The notes beneath the pieces are model-generated. The model saw only the letters and a program-made list of their open reading frames with translations, did not search any database and was not told the DNA's origin. A stretch of 52,292 bases of DNA from Methanomassiliicoccales archaeon (GTDB lineage: Archaea > Thermoplasmatota > Thermoplasmata > Methanomassiliicoccales > UBA472): the NCBI GenBank assembly GCA_038740345.1, contig JAVYMA010000013.1, forward strand, positions 1 to 52,292, read 5' to 3'. The translations under genes were made by a program, and so were the position numbers. Positions within the stretch are counted from its first letter, which is position 1. The number at the start of each line of letters is the position of its first letter. Below, piece after piece: positions 34,235 to 41,897 of the stretch.

Positions 34235-35356
34235 ATGGACTTCGAAGGTTTCGAGGAGCTCTCCTTATATGAGGGACGACAGTTCGTTTGTTCATTAGAT
34301 GGAGCTGTTTCCCTCAATAACAATGTGCTCGAATTATGCGAGGCTTTCATTCCAGAAGGGAGGAAAATCTATTCGATATTATCCCTGTATGACAATATAT
34401 CATCTAATCTAGTACGAAGACAAAGCTTGAGACAGGGGGATGTGGCCAGGCTCGTTCTGCCTTTCCTTAAGGCTTATGGTCTCACTGATGTGAGGATGCA
34501 AGAGCATTGCCGTAAGAAACTGATCCTTGTCCCAGGCTCCGATAAGACACTGCGCTTTGCGCAAGAGCTTATGGCCCCCTTCTTGATGAGTTCTAGCTAT
34601 GAGCATCATGTAAGTGCCGTATGTGATAGAGTTGGATTCCCTTTTGACAACGTCTATTGCACCAGGGTTTCGCTTGATTATGTGAGGATAGACGATTGGG
34701 AGGCGCAGATTCTCAGGAACATAGCAGATGAGATTTCAAACCTGCCTTTGCCTCAAGTCCCCTTGGGAGCCCGTTCGCTGCGCGACCTCTCACCTCACGA
34801 TCAACGCACCATCTCTAGGTTAGATGAGATTTTCTGGAAGGAGATAAGTGACCTTTCCTCTTATCAGCTTATTCAGGAAGTTAGCGTGTTAGGAGGGGAT
34901 GAGAAAGCCGCATCGTTGGTCGATGTCTGCAAGAAGACAGGCATTGGCATGGAAGATACCATGTATGTTGGATCAGATATCTCAGATGCGCAAGCATTGG
35001 CCTTGGTCAAGCGAGGGGGAGGAGTGCCCTTGGCATTCAATGCTGAGGAGCGGACCCTTCGTGAAGCGGAGATCGCAGTGGTGTCGCATAATTCTGTAGT
35101 GGTATCTGTATTGTTAGAGGCATTCCACCGCGCCGGTCGGGATGGGGTCATGTCGTTATTGGATCGGTGGACTCCTGAGGGCATCAAAGGAACTGGACTT
35201 GTACATGAATATCTGCTCAAGGAGATGCGAAAGATATTCCCACATGAATTGCCTAAAGTGGTTAGAGTTGGTCAGGACACATTGGGCAAGATTATCGAAG
35301 AGACCGCCAATAAGCGCAGGAACATTAGTGGCTGGAGCGCGGGCGGATTGATATAA
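34235..35356 (+). CDS. HAD-superfamily protein, EhaR-like (COG4030)
   Basis: 373-residue archaeal HAD-type protein similar to the group annotated as energy-converting hydrogenase A subunit R. Matching blocks include LVLPFLKAYGLTDVRM (~68-83), SSSYEHHVSAVCDRVGFPF (~123-141), CTRVSLDY, and MYVGSDISDAQAL near 245-257 (motif IV). The N-terminal motif reads FVCSLDGAVSLNNN, where I recall homologues having SDCEGP; the nucleophilic aspartate would then be replaced by serine. If so, it is not a typical phosphatase. ATG 34235 follows GGTGA. No hydrogenase subunits are nearby, so the EhaR name says little about role. Confidence 0.75.
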   Translation: MDFEGFEELSLYEGRQFVCSLDGAVSLNNNVLELCEAFIPEGRKIYSILSLYDNISSNLVRRQSLRQGDVARLVLPFLKAYGLTDVRMQEHCRKKLILVPGSDKTLRFAQELMAPFLMSSSYEHHVSAVCDRVGFPFDNVYCTRVSLDYVRIDDWEAQILRNIADEISNLPLPQVPLGARSLRDLSPHDQRTISRLDEIFWKEISDLSSYQLIQEVSVLGGDEKAASLVDVCKKTGIGMEDTMYVGSDISDAQALALVKRGGGVPLAFNAEERTLREAEIAVVSHNSVVVSVLLEAFHRAGRDGVMSLLDRWTPEGIKGTGLVHEYLLKEMRKIFPHELPKVVRVGQDTLGKIIEETANKRRNISGWSAGGLI

Positions 35357-35457
35357 AATTTGGATGTACATTTTCATTCATTGGAGCCTATGATCAAGGG
35401 CGTGCGCTCGAAACTGGCAATGACGCCTCGCCCGAGAGATTGGATGTTGACCATAAG

Positions 35458-35465
35458 TATTAAAC
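35458..35465 (+). promoter_or_regulatory. TATA-like box before the hydantoinase-type gene
   Basis: TATTAAAC lies about 60 bases before ATG 35526 in an otherwise gene-free 169-bp interval and would start a transcript near 35490, leaving a short leader with GGAGG at 35519-35523. Position is the only evidence. Confidence 0.35.
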
Positions 35466-35525
35466 TATAGATAAGATGTGTAGGGTAGAACTTCTTGCTA
35501 ATTGACTAAGCAAAGGATTGGAGGC

Positions 35526-37544
35526 ATGGAATTGAGCCTTGGATTAGGTATCGACACCGGTGGAACATACACAGATTCAGCTGTAATCGACATGGAGAAA
35601 GGGACGATTCTATCAAAGGCCAAAGCCTTGACCACAAGAAACGATCTATCCCTCGGTATATCGAATTCCATAGGGAAGCTGGATGAGAGATTGTTCGAGC
35701 AGATCCAGCTGGTATCGGTATCCTCCACCCTGGCCACTAACTCAGTGGTGGAGGGCAAGGGCTGCCGTGTTGCCCTCATAGTCGCGGGACAGGAATTTAA
35801 CAGATCCGTTCCAGTAAACGAGCTCATCCAGATTTCTGGAGGGCACAACCTCATGGGTGATGAGGCAGAGCCGCTGGATATGGAGGCGGCGGAGGCCTTC
35901 GTAGAGAGGGTCAAGGATAAGGTCGACGGCTTCGCCATCTCCTGCTACCTCAGCGTCAGGAACCCCGAGCACGAGATTGCACTGAAGGAAATGGTGAAGT
36001 CGCGCACGGACTTGCCTGTAGTGTGCGGTCATGAACTGTCCTCCCAATTAGGCTTCCATGAGCGCACACTCACTGCAGTGCTCAATGCTCGTCTCATTCC
36101 TATAATATCTGATTTGGTGCTTTCAGTGAAGAAGGTGCTGAGTGCGCACAATATCTCTGCCCCTCTTATGATAGTTAAAGGCGATGGCTCACTTATGGGT
36201 GAGGCGGTGGCGAAAGAGAGGCCAGTAGAGACCATCCTTTCGGGACCTGCAGCAAGCCTTACAGGGGCTAGGTTTCTGACAGGTGAAGCGGACGCCGTGG
36301 TCATAGATGTGGGAGGTACCACCACCGATATCGGCATATTGAGGAACGGAAGGCCCAGGTTAGACCCTGAAGGGGCCATGATCGGGGGCTGGCGGACGAG
36401 AGTGAGAGCAGCGGACATTTCCACCTCTGGCATCGGGGGCGACAGTCGTATTGTGGTCCATAATGGTAAGATACATCTCACTCCTTTGAGAGTCATTCCT
36501 CTGTGCATAGCGGAATCGATGTGGCCTGGACTAATCAAGAGCAAGCTGATTAAATGCAGAGACGTTAGGCCTAGGCCTCAGGCAGCACATACCGATATGC
36601 AAAACGTGCAACAAGTCGTTGAGTTCTTCGTTTTCAGCAAAGAGATCAAAGGATTCAGCTTCAGTGATGAGGAGGCCAAATTCATAGAATTGGTACGTCA
36701 AGAGCCGAGAACCATCCAAGAAGTTAGCGACATGACAGGCATCCATCCCTATTCCTTCAACGTAAAGCGCCTCGAGGAGCTGGGGGTGATACAGAGGATA
36801 GGGCTCACCCCGACGGACATCCTTCACACCCTTGGAACTTATGTGGAATATGATCCTGAGCCTTCGCGCATAGGGGTGGAAGTACAATGCAAATTAGTGG
36901 ACATGGAGGAACAACAGTTCTGCACCACCGTGAAGCACATGGTGGAGGATAAGATAGCCACGGAGCTATTAAAGAAATTGGTATACGAGGAAACCGGCAG
37001 CACAGAACTTTCTGAAACCACCATGGACTTCTTCAAAAAATTCGTCACTGGAGAGAGTGGTGTCGATTATTCCTGCAAGCTCAAGTTGAACAAGAAGATC
37101 ATCGGGATCGGGGCGCCAGTAGAGGCTTACCTTCCCTCCGTGGCGGAGAAATTCCAGACTGAGCTTCTACTGCCCGCTCACATGGAAGTGGGGAACGCGG
37201 TTGGCGCCATAACAGGGAGCATTATGGAGATGGTAGAGATATTAATCCGGCCAAAGCCTGGTTTGGGTGTGATGGAAGATCCACCTTGCATAATGCATTC
37301 GCCGGTGGAGAAAAGAGAATTCGAGAAATACTCGGAAGCTGTGAAATATGCCACTGAGCAGGGTTCAGAGATAGTCAGGAAGCGTGCTGTGGAGGCGGGA
37401 GCGGACTCTGTGGAAGTAGTGGTGGAGAATTCGGCTATGAGGGCCTCCATGGGAAAGGAGTGGGGAGGAGATGTCTGGCTAGAGACCAAGCTGAATATAA
37501 CGGCCATCGGAAAACCCAGACAGTACGTGGAGTACAAGGTGTAA
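35526..37544 (+). CDS. Hydantoinase/oxoprolinase-type ASKHA ATPase
   Basis: 672 residues. N-terminal actin-like ATPase phosphate motifs LGIDTGGTYTDSAVID (~6-21) and DAVVIDVGGTTTDIGIL (~258-274) belong to the hydantoinase A/oxoprolinase group. A small winged-helix-like stretch (TIQEVSDMTGIHPYSF, ~397-412) is inserted, and GIGAPVEAYLPSVAE to GNAVGAITG (~530-560) is the usual C-terminal core. Classic members open cyclic amides with ATP, but this one sits with DGC-domain, corrinoid and CobW genes. ATP-driven reactivation of corrinoid proteins (RACo/RamA) also uses an ASKHA fold, so a helper role for the nearby methyltransferase is an attractive guess, not shown. GGAGG precedes the ATG very closely. 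Confidence 0.78.
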   Translation: MELSLGLGIDTGGTYTDSAVIDMEKGTILSKAKALTTRNDLSLGISNSIGKLDERLFEQIQLVSVSSTLATNSVVEGKGCRVALIVAGQEFNRSVPVNELIQISGGHNLMGDEAEPLDMEAAEAFVERVKDKVDGFAISCYLSVRNPEHEIALKEMVKSRTDLPVVCGHELSSQLGFHERTLTAVLNARLIPIISDLVLSVKKVLSAHNISAPLMIVKGDGSLMGEAVAKERPVETILSGPAASLTGARFLTGEADAVVIDVGGTTTDIGILRNGRPRLDPEGAMIGGWRTRVRAADISTSGIGGDSRIVVHNGKIHLTPLRVIPLCIAESMWPGLIKSKLIKCRDVRPRPQAAHTDMQNVQQVVEFFVFSKEIKGFSFSDEEAKFIELVRQEPRTIQEVSDMTGIHPYSFNVKRLEELGVIQRIGLTPTDILHTLGTYVEYDPEPSRIGVEVQCKLVDMEEQQFCTTVKHMVEDKIATELLKKLVYEETGSTELSETTMDFFKKFVTGESGVDYSCKLKLNKKIIGIGAPVEAYLPSVAEKFQTELLLPAHMEVGNAVGAITGSIMEMVEILIRPKPGLGVMEDPPCIMHSPVEKREFEKYSEAVKYATEQGSEIVRKRAVEAGADSVEVVVENSAMRASMGKEWGGDVWLETKLNITAIGKPRQYVEYKV

Positions 37545-37545
37545 C

Positions 37546-37884
37546 ATGTTGAACGTAGTGATTTGCGGAGGCTATAGTCCCGGGGCCAGGGTGCTGCGCG
37601 CGGCGATAAGGAACGTGGCGAGAGATCATAATATAAGAGTCTTCACCCTTTGCCCTGCGCTGGCTGGCTACGAGAAGCAGATGGAGGAGATAAGATCCCT
37701 AGATGCATCCAACACCATCGTGGTTGATGGCTGCGAAGGTGGATGTGGAAACCAAGGGCTTATGAAATTCGGCATCAAGCCTAGAGGCGTAGTGGTGCTT
37801 GATAAATATCCCATGGTCTCGGACCGAAGCATAAGATCAGCAGAGGAGCGCATCCTTTCTTTCTTGAAGGAGGTACAAGGGTGA
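37546..37884 (+). CDS. DGC-domain putative metal-binding protein 1
   Basis: 112-residue protein with the DGC signature DGCEGGCGNQGL near residues 61-72 and further cysteines at ICGG and LCPA, giving four or five potential metal ligands. DGC-domain proteins are predicted zinc binders of unknown role. It starts one base after the hydantoinase-type stop and overlaps its own homologue downstream (GTGA), so all three are surely co-translated. Probably cytosolic; no signal or membrane helix. Confidence 0.75.
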   Translation: MLNVVICGGYSPGARVLRAAIRNVARDHNIRVFTLCPALAGYEKQMEEIRSLDASNTIVVDGCEGGCGNQGLMKFGIKPRGVVVLDKYPMVSDRSIRSAEERILSFLKEVQG

Positions 37885-38258
37885 GGAAAGGGGTAATCAT
37901 TTGCGGAGCCAATGGAGAGAGGGGGTTAATACTAGAAAAAGCAGTGGAAATTTTCGCCAAAAAGAATTCATCCCGTGTTATCCAATTCTCTGCCTGCTCC
38001 CTGGGGGTTTCTCCCTTGATGCTTAGTATGAGCGGTGCAGATACCAAGAAGCTTATTACTGTTAACGGATGCCGCAACAGATGTGCCGATCGGATATTGG
38101 AAGGAATAGGTTTGAAAGCTGAGAAATCAGTGGTTTTGGATGATGTGCTGCAAAGGGAAGTTGGCGCGTGTAAGGCCACTTGTCTTTTCGATTTCCCTCT
38201 CGTTAGTGATGAGGAGGCACAGCGCTTCGCCGCCCTGATGGCATCGGCCTTGGATTGA
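37881..38258 (+). CDS. DGC-domain putative metal-binding protein 2
   Basis: 125-residue paralogue of the preceding protein: IICGANGERG at the N-terminus, FSACSLGVSP near 38, and NGCRNRCADRILEGIG near 57-72 replacing the DGC triplet with NGC. A late CKATC adds two cysteines. GTG 37881 overlaps the upstream stop. Tandem, diverged copies suggest a heterodimer or two steps of metal transfer (inference). It converges on the zinc-ribbon gene, 26 bp apart. Confidence 0.72.
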   Translation: MRKGVIICGANGERGLILEKAVEIFAKKNSSRVIQFSACSLGVSPLMLSMSGADTKKLITVNGCRNRCADRILEGIGLKAEKSVVLDDVLQREVGACKATCLFDFPLVSDEEAQRFAALMASALD

Positions 38259-38284
38259 TTTTGTCCCTGGGAAAGGGTTGTTCC

Positions 38285-38599
38285 TCATCGCGTCTTCTTA
38301 ATGCCCCTTTCCTTATAGTAATCTTCAATCACTGTTCCCATGTGTTCGGCCAGAGATCTCTCTCTATATTCATCCCCCACTTCATTCATGAATCTGAGAG
38401 GAAATTCGGCGTCGCACTTAGCACAACGAACTTTAGGACAACTTAAAACCGCCTGAGGACATCCTCTGCAGGCGAAAGTGCGGGCATAAGTCAGTGAAAA
38501 TATGAAGCCGCATTGAGGACACTTAATAGTGCTTCGCACCGCCCTCATGGTATTCGGGGTGAAACCTTTGCTCTTCATCGCTTCCCAATATCCATCCAT
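38285..38599 (-). CDS. Small Cys-rich zinc-ribbon protein
   Basis: 104 residues with cysteines at 27, 30, 44, 47, 54, 59 and 62: two or three CxxC knuckles (KCPQC, ACRGC, RCAKC). The remainder is charged and lacks a recognised domain. The ATG follows GAGGGGAG. Last gene of the minus-strand run from the corrinoid protein, and it converges on the DGC pair. A metal- or nucleic-acid-binding role is likely; a link to methyltransferase maturation is inferred from context only. Confidence 0.72.
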   Translation of the reverse strand: MDGYWEAMKSKGFTPNTMRAVRSTIKCPQCGFIFSLTYARTFACRGCPQAVLSCPKVRCAKCDAEFPLRFMNEVGDEYRERSLAEHMGTVIEDYYKERGIKKTR

Positions 38600-38608
38600 G
38601 TTCTCCCC

Positions 38609-39082
38609 TCACTTCCTGAGATGGTGCTCTATGCTCTTCTCCGTATCGAAATAATCTTGCAGGACTTCTAGCTCCATGGAATGCTTCCTGATGGTCTTCT
38701 CGATGCCTAAGCGGGACGCGTCCTTCACCTTATCATCCCAGATGCCATGCACTATAACATGCAAAGTGACCTCGGCCTCATTGAAATTTTTTTTACCTAG
38801 TCCAGAGGTCAACTGTACACCCACTTCCATATCCACTAGGCTGCCCATGAGAGTACCCCCATCGGCATGCATGAAAGCTTTAACGTGGCCAATAAGATCG
38901 GCTCCAGCTGAGAAGCATTCTTTTGTAACTGTCACCAGAAGATCCCTCATGAAGTCTTTGGCAGCCTGAGGCGATATACCCTGCTCTCGTCTTATCATGA
39001 GGCGCGCGGCGTACTTGCCTAGCTCATCAGCAGCTCGGTGCATTTCCAGATGCAGTTCATCATCCTCATCGTCAGCGCTCAT
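38609..39082 (-). CDS. Protein of unknown function in the corrinoid/CobW operon
   Basis: 157 residues I cannot assign. Acidic N-terminus, a helical region to ~60 (ADELGKYAARLMIRREQG), then a segment SAGADLIGHVKAFMHADGGT with two histidines and a cysteine, a beta-rich EAEVTLHVIVHGIWDD stretch, and a charged C-terminal helix ending in SIEHHLRK. No membrane segment. AGGAGG precedes the ATG. It is 9 bp from the zinc-ribbon gene and 12 bp from the CobW gene, so it belongs to this operon. The His-rich pattern would suit metal binding. Confidence 0.75.
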   Translation of the reverse strand: MSADDEDDELHLEMHRAADELGKYAARLMIRREQGISPQAAKDFMRDLLVTVTKECFSAGADLIGHVKAFMHADGGTLMGSLVDMEVGVQLTSGLGKKNFNEAEVTLHVIVHGIWDDKVKDASRLGIEKTIRKHSMELEVLQDYFDTEKSIEHHLRK

Positions 39083-39094
39083 AAATCGACCTCC

Positions 39095-39769
39095 TCAATC
39101 CTCCATGGCACCGTACTGCTTGCGCAGCATCTCCTTTTCCACAGCCTCGTCATAGCGGGGGGAGATGCGCTTCTCAATTATATCCGCCACTTCCTTCAAG
39201 CCTTTTCCGGTTCTACCTGAGGCCAACATTATTTCCGCGGTGGGATTTATGCTTCGGATCAATTGCCTGGACTTCTCTATCTGCTCTTCTGTGGCCGCAT
39301 CCACCTTGTTAATCAGCACCACATCCGCCTCACGTATTTGTGTCTCCACCAAGCGCTTCACTGCATCCATAAGAAGCTCTACCCTAGTTGAATCTACTAA
39401 GGTAATTACTGGCGCATGCTCAATGACCACATCGCATTCTGCTTCCGAATATTCAGCCGCGCGCTTCAGACCCCATGGTATGGCCACGCCTGAGGGTTCC
39501 ACTATGACGATATCGGGTTTGAATGTAGTGTGTAGAATGGATATAGTGTTAGCGAATGAGCCTGCTATCTGGCAGCAGATGCAACCGCCTGAGATCTCTC
39601 GCGCCTTCAGCCCATAGGTCTCGATGAACTTCGCATCCACGTTTATCTCTCCTACATCATTGACGATGATGGCGATACGATGTCCCCTGCCAACTAATTC
39701 TCTGGCAATCTCAATGAGCAGGGTGGTCTTTCCACTCCCAAGGAACCCGGCTATCTGCGCGAGCTTCAT
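39095..39769 (-). CDS. CobW/HypB/UreG-family GTPase, short form
   Basis: 224-residue G3E GTPase with Walker A GFLGSGKTTLL (~8-18), the metal-binding GGCICC (~65-70, the classic GCxCC of COG0523), VEPSG as Walker B extension and NKVD (~157-160) for guanine recognition. Such GTPases deliver metals or cofactors to target enzymes. It lacks the CobW C-terminal domain of the long paralogue at 22377. Starts at 39769 (GAGTGA upstream) or 39820 are possible. Position downstream of the methyltransferase pair suggests it services zinc or cobalt insertion there (inference). Confidence 0.87.
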   Translation of the reverse strand: MKLAQIAGFLGSGKTTLLIEIARELVGRGHRIAIIVNDVGEINVDAKFIETYGLKAREISGGCICCQIAGSFANTISILHTTFKPDIVIVEPSGVAIPWGLKRAAEYSEAECDVVIEHAPVITLVDSTRVELLMDAVKRLVETQIREADVVLINKVDAATEEQIEKSRQLIRSINPTAEIMLASGRTGKGLKEVADIIEKRISPRYDEAVEKEMLRKQYGAMED

Positions 39770-39898
39770 AATTTCACTCGAACTCTGAAGGAGTGGTGCG
39801 AATGTCAATCTTTCGGTCATACTTTTCCGATGTCCGAGTGATTCGCAGGATAATTTGCTAGACAGAAAAGGAAAAAAAAGAATTGAGATGGAAATGGT

Positions 39899-40987
39899 TT
39901 ACTTGCACTCCACTTGGCCATACTTCTTGGTAGTATCCACTACCGCCTTGATGTTCTCTAGCTTAGTGGACAGGGAAGGAGGCACCTCGCAGCCAGAGGC
40001 GATGACATAACGCGAGTGCAGGCCACGCTGGCAGAGGGCAGTCTTGACCTCTTGGATGAGATTCATGGTGGTCTTTTCTATTTTCTCCACCGTGAAGCGT
40101 ACAAAAGCCTGTGGGTCGATGTTACCTGCGAGCAGGCAATTGTCGGCATAGCCTTTCATGATGGCCTCCTTGGCAGAGGGGGATCCAGGAATCAAGGGGT
40201 ACCAGGCCATGGAATATATCGCGGGCTTATAAGCCTTAATCTGCGTATCCAGGTGTGGAAGGTCCGCGCAGTTGTGTACGCAGAAGGCCATTCCCGCATC
40301 CTGCGTGGCTTTATTCAGCCCCCTGGCATATTGGGCCTCGAACTCCTCATACTCCTTGTCACCTAAGCAGGAATATGAACCCCACAGGTAGTCCCAGACC
40401 AGACCGGCGGGTTTGGCCTTGGCGAACTCCTCGATCATGGCATAGTCGAAGGCAGTGATGTCCTTCAGAGCCTTGTGCACAGCAGAGCGGTGGTTATACA
40501 TGTCCATAAAGACCTTTTCGGCTCCAGCGCTCTGAGTGAGTATGAGCAAGGGCCCTTCAAGGAAAGCTGCCGTGATGACCTCCTTTCCCAGCTTTTCTAC
40601 GAATAATTTGGTACCTTGAGTGATTACCCCGCTTCTTCCCTTCTTAGGGTCAGGAATGTTGGCGAATTTTGTCTCATAGTCCTCAGGCTTCTTGACTACG
40701 GGGTCTACTACGAATGGGGTGTTTTGCTCATCGAACCTGACCCCTGCTCCATAATCTCCTGCACATACGGACAAATCCATGAGCCCTATTGCAAAGTCGA
40801 AGTCGTTGGCACGCTGGCCAGCCACGAAGGCCTCGGCGAATTTCCTTGGATCCGAGCACCATTCCGCATATGTGGTGGGAGTGCTCAGGTATCTCCTTTG
40901 CACACCGCACGCGATGGGATATGTCGTCAGGCGGTCCACTGGCTTATCACCCAGGGCCGCCAGAACTCTCTCGATGTGAGTCATCAT
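39899..40987 (-). CDS. Corrinoid-dependent methyltransferase, MtaA/MtbA (UroD) family
   Basis: 362-residue uroporphyrinogen decarboxylase-fold methyltransferase. Zinc-ligand pattern of methylcobamide:coenzyme M methyltransferases is present: H238-x-C240 (FCVHNCADLPH) and C333 (IASGCEVPP). Such enzymes move a methyl group between a corrinoid protein and a thiol. ATG 40987 follows GGTGATTTGAAG and lies 2 bp after the corrinoid-protein stop. No substrate-specific MT1 (MtaB, MtbB, MtmB, MttB) is adjacent, so it could resemble the two-component MtsA/MtsB methylthiol system, or use a distant MT1. Coenzyme M as acceptor is assumed from the family. Confidence 0.82.
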   Translation of the reverse strand: MMTHIERVLAALGDKPVDRLTTYPIACGVQRRYLSTPTTYAEWCSDPRKFAEAFVAGQRANDFDFAIGLMDLSVCAGDYGAGVRFDEQNTPFVVDPVVKKPEDYETKFANIPDPKKGRSGVITQGTKLFVEKLGKEVITAAFLEGPLLILTQSAGAEKVFMDMYNHRSAVHKALKDITAFDYAMIEEFAKAKPAGLVWDYLWGSYSCLGDKEYEEFEAQYARGLNKATQDAGMAFCVHNCADLPHLDTQIKAYKPAIYSMAWYPLIPGSPSAKEAIMKGYADNCLLAGNIDPQAFVRFTVEKIEKTTMNLIQEVKTALCQRGLHSRYVIASGCEVPPSLSTKLENIKAVVDTTKKYGQVECK

Positions 40988-40989
40988 CT

Positions 40990-41628
40990 TCAAATCACCT
41001 TCTTCAGCTTGTTAACGGCGTCCTGCGCGTTGATACCGTGCAGGTCCGCTCCAATATCCTCGGCGAACTCTGGTGAAGTGGGAGCCCCTCCAATTATCAC
41101 TTTCACCTTCATTCTCAATCCAGCTTCAATCAAGCCATCCACGCAACGTTTCATGCCATCCATGGTAGGCGTCATGAGTGTGCTCATGGCTACTACGTGG
41201 GCATCCTTTTCCTTGGTGCTAATAATGAAGTTCTCAATGGGTACATCCCTGCCTAAGTCCGTGCAATCCATGCCCGCCGCGGTCAACATGGTCTTGACCA
41301 GGTTCTTCCCTATGTCGTGCACATCACCCTCAACAACACCGATGACGACGTTGACGCGCTTCTTAGCCTCTTCCCTGGGTATGTGCGGCAAGAGCACGTC
41401 CAACGCACCATACATGGCATCAGCGGCCAAGAGCACCTGAGGAAGATACAGTTCGCGGGCGGCATATTTGTCTCCTACAATCGTCATCCCCTTAATCAGA
41501 CCGTGATCGATGGCGTCCAAGGCTTTGATGCCTTCTTTCAAGGCGGCGTTCGCTTCTTTTATCGCTTCCGCCTTATTACCAGTGATCACGGCTTTCTCCA
41601 ATCCTGCCAGTATCTGCTCTCTTGTCAA
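40990..41628 (-). CDS. Methyltransferase corrinoid protein (MtaC/MtbC type)
   Basis: 212-residue corrinoid carrier. Helical cap domain at ~1-85 (EGIKALDAIDHGLIKGMTIVG region) and B12-binding Rossmann domain from ~92, with the base-off motif D102-V-H104-D-I-G107 whose histidine ligates cobalt; later GGAPTSPEFAEDIGAD completes the cofactor site. Start is TTG 41628 with GGGGGTGG upstream. It forms an operon with the methyltransferase, CobW GTPase, unknown protein and zinc ribbon. The methyl donor (methanol, methylamine, methylthiol, methoxyl) cannot be told from this protein. Confidence 0.92.
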   Translation of the reverse strand: MTREQILAGLEKAVITGNKAEAIKEANAALKEGIKALDAIDHGLIKGMTIVGDKYAARELYLPQVLLAADAMYGALDVLLPHIPREEAKKRVNVVIGVVEGDVHDIGKNLVKTMLTAAGMDCTDLGRDVPIENFIISTKEKDAHVVAMSTLMTPTMDGMKRCVDGLIEAGLRMKVKVIIGGAPTSPEFAEDIGADLHGINAQDAVNKLKKVI

Positions 41629-41897
41629 CTAAATTCCACCCCCTCGCATAAAGTCGCGAGTGATTCATAAAATGACTATTGTTAAAATAAACATTAGTAT
41701 GGATGGATGGACCATCCATTAAGTATGTTAATGATAAGAACGAAATATCTGGACAGGTAAGTATTTGTAATTACTGAGCGTATTAGTAGCTATAAAAAAT
41801 GCGACCAATTTGCAGTAATAAATAAAAAATAATTAGGGCGTTTGGCCAATGTTAAAAAGAAATAATATCCTGAGCGACCTCGAATTGTCTTGTTAAG
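41629..41897. promoter_or_regulatory. Divergent control region of the corrinoid operon and ABC operon
   Basis: ATGGATGG (41703-41710) and CCATCCAT (41712-41719) form a perfect 8-bp inverted repeat around one base, about 80 bp before the corrinoid-protein start, a good operator candidate. CTCGC/GCGAG (41643-41660) can fold next to that gene's ribosome binding site. On the plus side CTATAAAAA at 41790-41798 is a TATA-like box for the ABC operon, and TTGGCCAA near 41842 is a further palindrome. Confidence 0.4.

Noticed and set aside
34235-35356. Energy-converting hydrogenase gene cluster
   Set aside because: The protein resembles one annotated as EhaR, but no hydrogenase subunit or iron-sulfur partner is nearby.
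36029-36544. 171-codon minus-strand frame
   Set aside because: Antisense to the ATPase core of the hydantoinase-type gene, which has intact motifs across this stretch.
40616-41440. 274-codon plus-strand frame
   Set aside because: It lies wholly opposite the methyltransferase and corrinoid-protein genes, whose families are clear; its composition is that of a complementary shadow.
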